Of a DNA stretch of 64,000 nucleotides, positions 51,724 to 61,008 are shown piece after piece. The stretch's first letter is position 1, and every line of letters starts with the position of its first letter. Both the position numbers and the translations under genes were made by a program. The DNA comes from UBA4781 sp963556045 (GTDB taxonomy: Bacteria > Chloroflexota > Anaerolineae > Anaerolineales > Anaerolineaceae), in contig CAUVYA020000002.1 of NCBI GenBank assembly GCA_963556045.3, positions 2,108,001-2,172,000 on the forward strand. The letters run 5' to 3'. The notes under the pieces are model-generated. The model worked only from the letters and a program-made list of their open reading frames with translations. It was not told where the DNA came from and did no database searches.

Positions 51724-53211
51724 ATGGCTGCATTCTCCGAGAATACAAACAAAAGCAAATACGGTCATATAAAGCGCAGCGTGTTGAAGAATTTACTGTT
51801 CTCCATGCTGACATTTGGTTTGGTGGTTGGATTGATCTTCCCACCTTTTGCCAGGGCAGTTCTGGGGACTGAAAAAGCGTACTCCGCTATTTTTGTCAGC
51901 ATGTGCATCATGGCAGGATTATTGGTTGGCGCAATGAACTTTGTGATTTTTCGCATCATCGTATCGCGAGAATTGAAGCGTGTTCAAACAGGTATGCACC
52001 ATGTCAATCAGAATATTACCATGGCAAATGTTCTGGAGGATGGCTGCGAGAATCAATGTCTGCTGGATGTGACCAGCGCTGACATCATCGGAGATATTAC
52101 CATTTCCTTTAACGAGATGACCACAGAGATATTCAAACGTCTGGAGCTTGAAAGTGAAACACGCATTCTCAATGAACAATTGATAAAGTCGGTGGAACTG
52201 GAAGAAGTGGCTGAAACCATTCTACAGAGAATGAGTCAGGTGGTCAGTGCCAAAGGCGGGCTTTTGTATGGTGGTTCGATCGAAAAAATGGATTTGCTGG
52301 CAGATATCGGGATCGATAAAAATGGAAATGTTCCCCACTCGATGGAAGGAGAGTTTGGACCAATTAATCAGGCGATTAATGCAGGGGGCATCATGACCTA
52401 TGCGCAGATGGATGGGTGGGACTGGCTGAGCCAGTCAACTCCGCTGGGTACATTCAAACCGCGTTCCATCTTATTGGTGCCCCTGATTGCAAAACAGCGC
52501 ACGGTTGGTCTGATCATTCTGGCGTGTGGGTTGGAGAAACCAGGTAAAAAGCAATACAAGAAATTGGAGGCGCTGCGTTCGTTCGCTGCTCCTTTTCTGG
52601 ATAATGCCATGCTGCATCAGAAGATCACCGAACTGGCGGCTATTGATGATCTTACAATGATCCTGAACCGCAGGTTCGGATTGCGCAGAATGCGCGAGGA
52701 ATTTTCACGTGCCACCCGCCATGGAGGTGCCATGAGTGCAGTTATGATCGATATTGACCATTTCAAAAAATTCAATGATACCTTTGGTCACAATGCTGGT
52801 GATCTGGTCTTGAAAACAGCAGCCTCCATACTTAGCTCAAATTTGCGTTCTGAAGATATGGTGTGCCGTTATGGTGGCGAAGAGTTCCTGATCGTTTTGG
52901 CAGGGGCTGGTATGAACGATGGTGCCATCCTTGCCGAGCGTATCCGTCGGAGTATCGAAACGACCGAAGTGAATTGGGTTGAAAAAAAATTATCCATTAC
53001 GATCAGCATTGGGATAGCCACCTATCCCGTTGCCAGGGCTTCCGTCTGCGAAGAATTGATCACATTCGCAGATAAATCGTTATTTGCCGCAAAAGAATTC
53101 GGTCGTAACCAGGTGGCTGTTTTCAATGGTGAAGAAGCGGTGCCGTTTTCCTCCTTGGAAATTGGTGATGTGGCAAGAGAAAAACGCGATCAACCTAAAA
53201 AAGGGAAATAG
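51724..53211 (+). CDS. Membrane-anchored GAF-GGDEF diguanylate cyclase
   Basis: The 495-residue protein has two N-terminal membrane helices (about 20-45 and 55-80), a HAMP-like linker (about 80-140), a GAF domain (about 150-300) and a GGDEF domain (about 315-475). The active site is CRYGGEEFLIV, and the RxxD inhibitory site is RSED. It should make c-di-GMP. I chose ATG 51724 because AAAGAGG lies upstream; the open frame extends much further but overlaps the divergent LD-carboxypeptidase gene. It converges on another diguanylate cyclase gene with 15 bases between the stops. Confidence 0.92.
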   Translation: MAAFSENTNKSKYGHIKRSVLKNLLFSMLTFGLVVGLIFPPFARAVLGTEKAYSAIFVSMCIMAGLLVGAMNFVIFRIIVSRELKRVQTGMHHVNQNITMANVLEDGCENQCLLDVTSADIIGDITISFNEMTTEIFKRLELESETRILNEQLIKSVELEEVAETILQRMSQVVSAKGGLLYGGSIEKMDLLADIGIDKNGNVPHSMEGEFGPINQAINAGGIMTYAQMDGWDWLSQSTPLGTFKPRSILLVPLIAKQRTVGLIILACGLEKPGKKQYKKLEALRSFAAPFLDNAMLHQKITELAAIDDLTMILNRRFGLRRMREEFSRATRHGGAMSAVMIDIDHFKKFNDTFGHNAGDLVLKTAASILSSNLRSEDMVCRYGGEEFLIVLAGAGMNDGAILAERIRRSIETTEVNWVEKKLSITISIGIATYPVARASVCEELITFADKSLFAAKEFGRNQVAVFNGEEAVPFSSLEIGDVAREKRDQPKKGK

Positions 53212-53226
53212 TGGATCGTCCCCTTT

Positions 53227-54690
53227 TCATTGATTGAAGGAAATGATCGTATTCTTCCCGGCAACCTTGGCTTGATAAAGAGCATTATCTGCTTGCTGGA
53301 TCAGATCGGGGATTGTGTCACTTTCTCCTGAATAAGTAGATATGCCGATGCTCACCGAACAAATCTTCTGTGTATCAATAAGATCGATGGTGATTGTCTC
53401 CACGTTTGTTTTTACACGTTGAGCTGTTACCAATGCTGCCTGTTGATCTGCATTAGGGAGAATAATGATGAATTCCTCACCACCCCAGCGGACGACGATA
53501 TCTTCTTCTCTTATCACCGCAGTCATGGTTTTGGCAATTTTCATTAAAACATCGTCACCTACGGCATGACCGTACTTGTCGTTCACCGATTTAAAATCAT
53601 CTACATCGATAAAGAGGATGCTGAGTGGCGTATGAGTCCTTTTTGCGGCGGATAAGCTTTTTTGCAGAATCATGTCAAAGGTTCTTCTATTAAACAAACC
53701 GGTTAATTGATCATGGGTGGCTAACTGCTCTAACTGCTGATTGTAATTGCGGATGATAAGGAAGATCAATCCTGAAACGAGAACAGTGACACCAAGACCA
53801 ATTAGAATGTTACGAGTCAATGCAGCTCTTGCTGATAACAGAGAGGCATCTTGATCCTTCTCCACGATCAGAAACCAATCAAATTCGGGGATGTAGCGTA
53901 CAGAAATGTCTTTAACCCCTTCTGCATCCTCATATTCAAAGATTCGGATTTCATCATGTACAGATAAGATTTCACCGCTGATGACTTCGATCCCTTCCAT
54001 TTCTGTTATGGTTGTATTCTCGATTAATTTCTCATCAGGATGGACCTGGATCACACCTTGAGAATCAATGAGATAGATTTCATGTTCAAACTGCTTTTGA
54101 TATGCGCGTAGACGATCGCCGATATCTGCCATTTGAAGTCCAACACCAGTGGCACCAAGAAAACTACCCCCCGAGGTTTCAAGTCGGTGATTGATAAAAA
54201 TAGTCAAAGTGCCGTTGGCTGCTTCATCTGTGTCAATATCCAGATCATAGGGTTTATTTGTAGATTTGAATAAGTAATACCATTCATCATGGTCGTCTTG
54301 CTCAGAGATCGTTTTTAAAACACCATTGGGAGTATAGTATTTCCCGGTTATATCGGATACGAAAAATGCACTTGTATATCCGTACCGTTCCTTGATCCTC
54401 GATAAGTATCCTGAAATTTGTTCCGCATCATCTTCACCAGCCATTACCCAATTCATTAAAAAAGTATCATTTGCCATCAATGACGAGGTATTGATGGGAT
54501 CCATAAAATCGGTCTCGATCATCGAGTAAATATTGTCGCTGATAAGGGGAAGTGTCTGTGTGATGGCACTGTTTTTTACATTTTCTTTTGATACGAGATA
54601 GCTCAACACACTGGTAATGGTGAATCCTAATAATAGAATTACGAACAAAAAAATTAGAATTCCGTTTCGTTCGATCTGGGGTTTTCTCAT
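53227..54690 (-). CDS. dCache-GGDEF diguanylate cyclase
   Basis: The 487-residue protein has a membrane helix (about 10-30), an extracytoplasmic double-Cache sensor (about 35-285, with SAFFVSDITGKYYTPNG and YLIDSQGVIQVHPD), a second helix (about 292-315) and a GGDEF domain with active site VRWGGEEFIIIL and inhibitory site REED. Cache domains usually bind amino acids, organic acids or similar small ligands. Membrane topology with the sensor outside and the cyclase inside suggests it reads nutrients. The start has no clear ribosome site. Confidence 0.92.
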   Translation of the reverse strand: MRKPQIERNGILIFLFVILLLGFTITSVLSYLVSKENVKNSAITQTLPLISDNIYSMIETDFMDPINTSSLMANDTFLMNWVMAGEDDAEQISGYLSRIKERYGYTSAFFVSDITGKYYTPNGVLKTISEQDDHDEWYYLFKSTNKPYDLDIDTDEAANGTLTIFINHRLETSGGSFLGATGVGLQMADIGDRLRAYQKQFEHEIYLIDSQGVIQVHPDEKLIENTTITEMEGIEVISGEILSVHDEIRIFEYEDAEGVKDISVRYIPEFDWFLIVEKDQDASLLSARAALTRNILIGLGVTVLVSGLIFLIIRNYNQQLEQLATHDQLTGLFNRRTFDMILQKSLSAAKRTHTPLSILFIDVDDFKSVNDKYGHAVGDDVLMKIAKTMTAVIREEDIVVRWGGEEFIIILPNADQQAALVTAQRVKTNVETITIDLIDTQKICSVSIGISTYSGESDTIPDLIQQADNALYQAKVAGKNTIISFNQ

Positions 54691-54914
54691 AATAATGTAT
54701 TCAAGTCCTAATAAAAATATATGCTAAATTATATTATGAGAAACGAGCATTATGAATTCGATTTGAGAGGATAGACAGGCGTATATTCCCTGATTAAAAG
54801 TTAGCTGTTGGAAAAGAAATATCCCCTGCGGTACTGTTTAAAAGAAAATTACTATGAAAAACTTCTCTTGATTAGAAAAAAATTATCGTGGATAGTAAAT
54901 ATTTCCTGAAGTAA

Positions 54915-56405
54915 TTAATTGATGTGAAGTTCGCAAATTTTCCTGAAATGGTATCCGTAAATGGAAAACGTGATTGCCTGAGCGAAGGAACTGGGTTTAT
55001 TGAAAAGTGTCCAGAAAAATAGTTTCCAGTAATATATCCGTTCTTTGTTGAAGATGCCTAGCTTGATGATTGAACCCAGGAAAGCCATCAGATTTTCGAT
55101 GATAAACGAAAGGTTTATGTTCATTTTGATCTTTGGCAGAGTATATTCCTGCAGAAAAGTCTTCACCCGCTGGTAATACTCGGCGGGGGAATACAGGGTT
55201 TGCAAAAGGTCCGTGTATTCATTTTTGAGGATAGCAATATCCATTTTCGGGATTAGATTTGTGGATCCATCCACATTGTCCCCAGACATTTTATGATTGA
55301 TGCGTCCTGATTTGTTCATGCGCTCGAACAATTTTGTTCCTGGAGGGGCTTGCAAAATGCCCACCATTGCAGTAACAATGCCGCTTTGTTGAATAAAATC
55401 AAATAATTTTTGAAAAGTTTTGGGTGAATCGTGGTCAAAGCCCACGATAAAACCACCCTGAACCTGTAATCCTTTTTGATGCAGCAATTTCACATCTTCC
55501 ATTAAATTGCGGTTGAGATTATGCTTTTTATTGCATTCCACAAGGTTGTTTTCATCGGGCGTTTCAATGCCGATAAAAACCTTGGTGAATCCAGCCGCGA
55601 CCATCAACGCAATTAACTCCGGGTCATCCGCGATATTAATGGAAACTTCCGTATTAAAGACAATTCCCTTTTTATCTTTTTTCCATTCGATGATCGCCGG
55701 CAGCAGTTCTTCTTTAAGGACTTTCTTATTCCCGATGAGATTGTCATCTACAAAAAAGATCCCTCTACGCCAACCTGCCTGATATAAACTATCCAGTTCC
55801 TCGATCATTTTCTCGGTATTTTTAACGCGTGGAGTATGTCCAAAAAGGGCAGTGATATTGCAAAAATCACAGTTGAATGGGCAGCCACGAGAATACTGTA
55901 CATTCATGGATGCATATTTATTCATATCAACCAAACTCCATACTGGAAGAGGGGTATCTTCGAGATCGGCGAATTCTGTTGATTGATAGATCTCTTTGGC
56001 AGAGCCTTTTTCGAGATCTTTTAGAAAAAGAGGGAGCGTGATTTCAGCCTCGTTGAGAATGAAATGATCAACGTTCTTAAAATCTTCATATTCGTAGATA
56101 AATAAAGGTCCCCCCGCTACTACTTTTACATCCATGTTCTTACATAGGTCAATGATGGTTCGCGCGGAATCCCGCTGAACGATCATCCCACTGATGAATG
56201 CGTAATCTGCCCACATCAGGTCCTTACGGGTTAATTTCTGCACGTTGAGGTCTATCAATTTTAAATTCCACTGTTTTGGAAGCATGGCAGCGATGGTTAA
56301 CAATCCAAGTGGGGGAGAGGAAGATTTTTTATGGATGAAGCGCAGCGCATGTTTAAAACTCCAAAAGGTGTCTGGAAATTCTGGATAGATCAAGAGCACA
56401 TTCAT
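54915..56405 (-). CDS. B12-binding domain radical SAM protein with DUF4070-like C-terminus
   Basis: The 496-residue protein has an N-terminal cobalamin-binding-like Rossmann domain (about 1-150: LLIYPEFPDTFWSF, PPLGLLTIAAMLP), a radical SAM domain with the cluster motif CPFNCDFC (about residues 182-189), and a C-terminal part resembling DUF4070 with a membrane-associating amphipathic region. Such enzymes methylate or rearrange unreactive carbons; relatives act on lipids such as hopanoids or chlorins. No partner enzyme is adjacent, so the substrate is unknown. It is divergent from the LCP gene. Confidence 0.88.
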   Translation of the reverse strand: MNVLLIYPEFPDTFWSFKHALRFIHKKSSSPPLGLLTIAAMLPKQWNLKLIDLNVQKLTRKDLMWADYAFISGMIVQRDSARTIIDLCKNMDVKVVAGGPLFIYEYEDFKNVDHFILNEAEITLPLFLKDLEKGSAKEIYQSTEFADLEDTPLPVWSLVDMNKYASMNVQYSRGCPFNCDFCNITALFGHTPRVKNTEKMIEELDSLYQAGWRRGIFFVDDNLIGNKKVLKEELLPAIIEWKKDKKGIVFNTEVSINIADDPELIALMVAAGFTKVFIGIETPDENNLVECNKKHNLNRNLMEDVKLLHQKGLQVQGGFIVGFDHDSPKTFQKLFDFIQQSGIVTAMVGILQAPPGTKLFERMNKSGRINHKMSGDNVDGSTNLIPKMDIAILKNEYTDLLQTLYSPAEYYQRVKTFLQEYTLPKIKMNINLSFIIENLMAFLGSIIKLGIFNKERIYYWKLFFWTLFNKPSSFAQAITFSIYGYHFRKICELHIN

Positions 56406-56622
56406 GATTTTCTTTCTTATATCTGCGATATTTTCCCAATTTCAGTCAGGGATTTTATAAAGAAAGTGTACCTGTTCCTGTATCGCTGGGAGTAATTATC
56501 AAATATACAAAGGTCATAGGTTTAGGGAAAAAATAATTTACCTGAGATAATGAATTTAGTGCTCTCTGCTGTAATCTATGTGATTCCATATACATCAGCA
56601 GAAATGATTTACAATTCTGATA

Positions 56623-57543
56623 ATGGATAATAATTCTCACGAACGAACAAAGAAAATTACCACAGTAAGCACATCATCAGCGCGAAAACCAAATACTATC
56701 GATAGCCATTCAGCTTCCAAATCCGGAACAGGAAAGAAGAAGCGATCGAGTGGTTGTGGTTGTTTCACCATCCTGCTGATATTTGTATTATTGTATTTTT
56801 TCGCGCCGCTCAAATCACAATTTGTCATACTGGGAATTGACCGGACTCCTCAAGGAACAATGGCTGGTCGCAGCGATACGAACATGGTTGTGTCAATTGA
56901 CCCATTGCTCCCGACCGTGAAAATACTTTCCATTCCACGTGATCTATGGATGCTTATTCCTGGATTTGGTGAGAATCGCATCAACGCTGCTCATTTTTTT
57001 GCCGAGGCACAGCAGCCTGGCACGGGTCCACAAAAAGCGCTCGAGACCATTAATGTCAATTTCGGAACGAACCTGCATTACTTTGTGCGCATCAATCTCG
57101 AAGGACTCCCGGTTTTGATCGATGCCATGGGCGGACTCACTCTGAACTTACCAGAGAATATGGCAGGCTATTCTTCCGGTTCCAACTTTTTAAGCGGTGA
57201 GCAGGCGCTGGCATTCGTGCGCAGCCGATCGGATGGGGATGATTTCTTCCGTATGCGGCAGGGGCAGTTATTTATTACGGCATTTGCCCATCAGCTTCTC
57301 ACACCTGCCACCTGGTCGCATTTCCCGCAGATCGTGGAAGTACTCCCGCAGGCAGTGGATACAAATTTGCCATATTGGCAGCTCCCGCGTCTGCTGATTG
57401 CATTATGGCGCGCTACCTATACCGGTATTGACACATTTACCATTGACCGCAGCCTTGTCACACCCACTGTAACTTCAGAAGGGGCGCAGATATTGCTCCC
57501 CAACTGGGATCTGATTTTGCCTTATATCAAAGAAAATTTATAG
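56623..57543 (+). CDS. LytR-CpsA-Psr (LCP) family protein
   Basis: The 306-residue protein has a cytoplasmic basic N-terminus (about 1-45), one membrane helix (about 47-62) and an extracellular LCP domain. Features are ILGIDRTPQG, SIPRDLWM with a catalytic Arg, RINAAHFF, and FVRSRSDGDDFFRMRQGQL with further Arg residues. LCP proteins transfer lipid-linked glycopolymers to peptidoglycan or proteins. There is no ribosome site; TACAAT (56610-56615) ends 7 bases before the ATG, so it may be leaderless. This supports a wall-linked glycopolymer in this organism. Confidence 0.9.
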   Translation: MDNNSHERTKKITTVSTSSARKPNTIDSHSASKSGTGKKKRSSGCGCFTILLIFVLLYFFAPLKSQFVILGIDRTPQGTMAGRSDTNMVVSIDPLLPTVKILSIPRDLWMLIPGFGENRINAAHFFAEAQQPGTGPQKALETINVNFGTNLHYFVRINLEGLPVLIDAMGGLTLNLPENMAGYSSGSNFLSGEQALAFVRSRSDGDDFFRMRQGQLFITAFAHQLLTPATWSHFPQIVEVLPQAVDTNLPYWQLPRLLIALWRATYTGIDTFTIDRSLVTPTVTSEGAQILLPNWDLILPYIKENL

Positions 57544-57630
57544 AAATGTATGTCCCTCAATCAATATTTTGATCGAATACACCTGTAATCTCGCTCATTG
57601 CGAATGTGGGATGGATAAATGAATTTACGG

Positions 57631-57658
57631 AGAGATCCTTACTGGCGCTCAGGATGAC
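57631..57658 (-). repeat. Dispersed GTCATYCTGAGCG-type repeat, copy 1
   Basis: Read on the minus strand the sequence begins GTCATCCTGAGCGCCAG and ends AAGGATCTCT. It belongs to the same family as the copies at 61829, 61957 and 62027, and lies at the left border of the GC-richer block. Confidence 0.7.
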
Positions 57659-57809
57659 ATAATGAGGGATTTGCATGAAAGGACTCCTCTCCCTTAGGTA
57701 AATCTACTAACTATGAAACCAGAAATTCTGCATGTGTGTAGTGAGCGGGGGACCCGTATTCCATGGTTTTTCCGTTTTCCAGGGCTATAATGTGGAAAAG
57801 GATGATCGT

Positions 57810-58829
57810 ATGACCTTCTGGGAGGATAGCGTTTCCCCCGAGACGCAGCGCTGGTTACTGGAAAGCCCTCACCCCAGTGTGCGCTACCTGACCCTGCGCG
57901 ACCTGATGGATTGTGCCGCCCATGATCCTGCGCTGGTATCTGCTCATAAGGCAGCTCACCGGCAGGGCAAGATCCCTGAGATCCTTTCGCATTTGGAGGA
58001 CGGCGGGTACTGGGTGGAAGCGGGTGCCGGATATGCGGGCAAATACCGTTCCAGTGTATGGTCTCTGATCACGCTGGCGCAATTGGGCGCTTCTGCCAGA
58101 ATGGACGATCGCATTTCCAGGGCATGTGCTTACTATTTAGATGAAGCGCTGACAGCCAACGGGCAGTTCACCATGAACGGCGCACCTTCCGGCACCATTG
58201 ACTGCCTGCAGGGCAACATGTGTGCGGCGTTAACCGACCTGGGGCATAAGGATGAACGCTTGCTGAAGGCGTTTGAATGGCTGGCGCGCAGTGTGACGGG
58301 CGAGTGTGTTGCTCCCATGCAGGAACGCGATGCGCCGCTGCGCTACTATGCCGGCAATATCGGACCGGATTTTCAATGCGGGGCAAACAATCGATCAGCC
58401 TGTGCCTGGGGCGCGGTCAAGGTATTGCTGGCGTTCAGCAGACTTCCCAAAGAAAACTATACACCTCTCATCGAAGACGCCATCCGGCATACCGTGGATT
58501 TTCTTTTCAGTGTGGATCCCGCAACCGCAGCCTACCCCTGCGGGTACAGCGCCAAACCCAGCCGCAACTGGTGGAAGTTTGGTTTTCCGGTTTTCTACAT
58601 CACCGACCTGCTGCAGCTGGTGGAAGGAATGGTCAAACTGGGGTACGGAAACGACCCGCGCCTGGCAAACGCTATCCGCCTTATCCGTGATAAGCAGGAT
58701 GAGCAAGGACGATGGATGCTTGAGTATGGATATACCGGAAAAACATGGACGGATTTTGGGGAGATCAAGAAGCCCAATCCCTGGGTAACCATCCGTGCGT
58801 TGCGTGTGCTGGAGGGTGCGGCAGGCTAG
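57810..58829 (+). CDS. Terpene-cyclase/prenyltransferase-fold (alpha-alpha toroid) protein
   Basis: The 339-residue protein is built of helical pairs with Trp/Gly-rich turns (EDGGYWVEAG, NGQFTMNG, DEQGRWMLEYG), as in the alpha/alpha barrel of squalene cyclases and prenyltransferases. The DxDD motif of squalene-hopene cyclase is not seen, so the activity is unknown. There is no signal peptide. I chose ATG 57810 because AAGGA precedes it. Codon use is GC-richer than in most of the window, matching the following ABC transporter genes. It sits between a dispersed repeat copy and those genes. Confidence 0.7.
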   Translation: MTFWEDSVSPETQRWLLESPHPSVRYLTLRDLMDCAAHDPALVSAHKAAHRQGKIPEILSHLEDGGYWVEAGAGYAGKYRSSVWSLITLAQLGASARMDDRISRACAYYLDEALTANGQFTMNGAPSGTIDCLQGNMCAALTDLGHKDERLLKAFEWLARSVTGECVAPMQERDAPLRYYAGNIGPDFQCGANNRSACAWGAVKVLLAFSRLPKENYTPLIEDAIRHTVDFLFSVDPATAAYPCGYSAKPSRNWWKFGFPVFYITDLLQLVEGMVKLGYGNDPRLANAIRLIRDKQDEQGRWMLEYGYTGKTWTDFGEIKKPNPWVTIRALRVLEGAAG

Positions 58830-58878
58830 CGTTGTAACATCCCATTATGAATCTGCAAAATAAAAAAATATAAAACGC

Positions 58879-58907
58879 TTGCAAAATAGAGCTTCTTTGT
58901 GCATAAT
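58879..58907 (+). promoter_or_regulatory. Promoter of the substrate-binding protein gene
   Basis: TTGCAA (58879-58884) and CATAAT (58902-58907) are exactly 17 bases apart. The expected leader is about 95 bases long. Confidence 0.55.
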
Positions 58908-58927
58908 CAATATCAATGAATTTCTTG

Positions 58928-58961
58928 TCCCCGTTGAAAACAGATCGTTGAATCACGGGGA
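58928..58961 (+). other. Leader hairpin upstream of the ABC transporter operon
   Basis: TCCCCGT (58928-58934) pairs with ACGGGGA (58955-58961) around a 20-base loop. It lies between the promoter and the start at 59009. No cobalamin-riboswitch B12 box is present, and I do not recognise the element. Confidence 0.45.
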
Positions 58962-59008
58962 TCGGCAGTTTAAAAAGTAACCTGTTGTTTCAAGATGGAG
59001 GTATTGGT

Positions 59009-59998
59009 ATGAAAGAAATTTTGAGAAACGCCCGTATTCGAATCCTGTTAATGATCCTTGTTCTATGTCTGGTTACGGCAGGATGTGGATTGTCTTTTTC
59101 ATCCTCCCCAAAAACGGTTGTGGATTATTTCGGGCGTGAGATTGCAGTTCCTGAAAAAGTGGATCGCATCTTTTCAACCTATTACGTGCAGGCAGAGTAT
59201 CTGTGCGCGATGGGTGCGAGAGCTAAAATCATCGGTGTGGGGCGCATCTATGCCAATGACTATATTATCGAAAATTTCTGCCCAGAGGTATATGATCTAC
59301 CTCAGATCGCGCAGGGCGGGCTGAACCTCGAATCGCTGGTGGAGATGCAGCCGGATATTGTTTTGACATCCAATAATATGGAGCAGATCGAAAGCATCGA
59401 GAATCTGGGCATCCCGGTTTTCGGCTCATTCCCCGACTCAACTGAATTGATCTTCCAGCAGATCATGGATACCGGTGTGATCGCCGGATATGAAAAGCAG
59501 GCACGCCAGATCGTGGATTTTCAGCAGGATCTACTGGATAAGGTGGATGCGGTTGTGAGCGATCTTTCAGAAGACCAGCGTCCTGGCGTGTACTACCTGC
59601 GCGACGAGGCGCTGCAAACTCAGGGGAAAGGTGTGATGAGCGATATCATCGCGCGTGCCGGCGGGAGAAATGTAGCCGAGCAGCTTGGCGAGAGCGGGGA
59701 ACCGGTCATGGTTTCGATGGAAAACATTTACGACTGGAATCCCGATATCATCATTATTCGCGACCGCAGCGCGCTTACCCCGCAGGATGTCTACAACGAT
59801 CCATTGTGGGCGAGTATCAATGCCGTGAAGAACCAGCAGGTATATCAGGAGCATTACGGCTGGACTGAATTTCGCACGGAAACCATCTTCGGCATTCTGG
59901 AAAAAGCCAAATGGTTCCAGCCCGATCTGTTCGCCTCACTGGATGTGGATGCTGAGTACCAGTCATTCCTGGAGCTGATTCAGAGCTTTTACGAATGA
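59009..59998 (+). CDS. ABC transporter substrate-binding lipoprotein (siderophore/heme/cobalamin type)
   Basis: The 329-residue protein has a lipoprotein signal peptide ending VTAGC and the type III periplasmic-binding fold (TroA/FhuD/BtuF). Visible are DYFGREIAVPEKVDRIF, GVGRIYANDY, LNLESLVEMQPDIVLTS and an ending YGWTEFRTETIFGI. It captures an iron chelate, heme or cobamide and delivers it to the permease. I chose ATG 59009 because GGAGG precedes it; TTG 58985 is an alternative. It overlaps the permease gene by 4 bases (ATGA). Confidence 0.88.
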   Translation: MKEILRNARIRILLMILVLCLVTAGCGLSFSSSPKTVVDYFGREIAVPEKVDRIFSTYYVQAEYLCAMGARAKIIGVGRIYANDYIIENFCPEVYDLPQIAQGGLNLESLVEMQPDIVLTSNNMEQIESIENLGIPVFGSFPDSTELIFQQIMDTGVIAGYEKQARQIVDFQQDLLDKVDAVVSDLSEDQRPGVYYLRDEALQTQGKGVMSDIIARAGGRNVAEQLGESGEPVMVSMENIYDWNPDIIIIRDRSALTPQDVYNDPLWASINAVKNQQVYQEHYGWTEFRTETIFGILEKAKWFQPDLFASLDVDAEYQSFLELIQSFYE

Positions 59999-61008
59999 AA
60001 CATCAAAGCAGGATCATTCTCCTGCTTGCTGTTCTGTGTGTTGTCATCATCGGCATATCACTGGTCAATGGTGCCTACCATATATCGCTTTCCAATGTGT
60101 GGTCTATCCTGGTGGGGCGTTTTTTCAACGACCGGCAAACCTGGAGTGAGACCGACGAAGTGGTACTGTTGGCGATCCGCCTTCCGCGCATCATCCTGGT
60201 GCTTTCGGTGGGTGCTTCGCTGGCAGTATCCGGCACGGTGCTTCAATCGGTATTTCGTAATCCGCTGGTTAGCCCTTACCTGCTAGGCATCTCTTCAGGG
60301 GCTTCTTTCGGGGCGTCGCTCATCATCATGTTCTGGACCACCCACCAGCCCTGGCTGGTGCAGCTTTCCGCATTTCTCTTTGGAATGCTGGCAGTGCTGC
60401 TCTCCAGCACGATCGCCAGATTGTATGACCCGATCAATAATACCGTGCTGATCCTGGCAGGAGTCGTGGTGGGTTCCTTGTTCTCGGCGCTGGTGGGAGT
60501 GATGAAATATGTCGCATCCCCTGATGTGCTGCGCGTGATCGAATTATGGAGTATGGGCAGTTTTGCAGATGCCAAGTGGCGCGATGTGATCCAGCTTGCT
60601 CCGTTCATTGTAGGGGGGTGTGTGATCATGGTGTTGTTGAGCTGGCGCATCAATGCGCTTTCTCTGGGCAGCCAGCAGGCGAAGATTCTGGGCATTGACC
60701 CCAGGGGGCTTCGTTTTCTCTTGATCGCCGTAACGGGGTTGATGACCAGCATGGCGGTTGCCATCAGTGGTCCTATTGGATGGGTCGGCATCATCATCCC
60801 ACACATCGTGCGCCTGATGGTAGGGGCGAATAATTATTTTGTCCTCCTGGGTTCGATCTGTCTTGGAAGCGCGTTCCTGCTGGGAGTGGACCTGCTGGCG
60901 CGCACTCTGGTGCCCGGGGAAATACCCATCAGCATTCTCACAGCTATCATCGGGGCAGTCTTCTTCATCGTCCTGGTGAGCCGTGTCAGGAAAGGAACGT
61001 GGCAGTGA
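59995..61008 (+). CDS. FecCD/BtuC-type ABC transporter permease
   Basis: The 337-residue protein has about ten membrane helices and the FecCD signatures RLPRIILVLSVGASLAVSG, NPLVSPYLLGISSGASFG, SGPIGWVGIIIPHIVR and PGEIPISILTAIIGAVFF. It forms a homodimeric channel for iron-siderophore, heme or cobalamin. Its start overlaps the binding-protein stop, and its end overlaps the ATPase gene by 10 bases, so the three genes form one tightly coupled operon. Confidence 0.92.
   Translation: MKHQSRIILLLAVLCVVIIGISLVNGAYHISLSNVWSILVGRFFNDRQTWSETDEVVLLAIRLPRIILVLSVGASLAVSGTVLQSVFRNPLVSPYLLGISSGASFGASLIIMFWTTHQPWLVQLSAFLFGMLAVLLSSTIARLYDPINNTVLILAGVVVGSLFSALVGVMKYVASPDVLRVIELWSMGSFADAKWRDVIQLAPFIVGGCVIMVLLSWRINALSLGSQQAKILGIDPRGLRFLLIAVTGLMTSMAVAISGPIGWVGIIIPHIVRLMVGANNYFVLLGSICLGSAFLLGVDLLARTLVPGEIPISILTAIIGAVFFIVLVSRVRKGTWQ

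Noticed and set aside
58830..59008. Cobalamin riboswitch or Fur box before the ABC transporter operon
   Set aside because: No B12 box is present, and the AT-rich stretch near 58902-58922 matches the Fur consensus too poorly.
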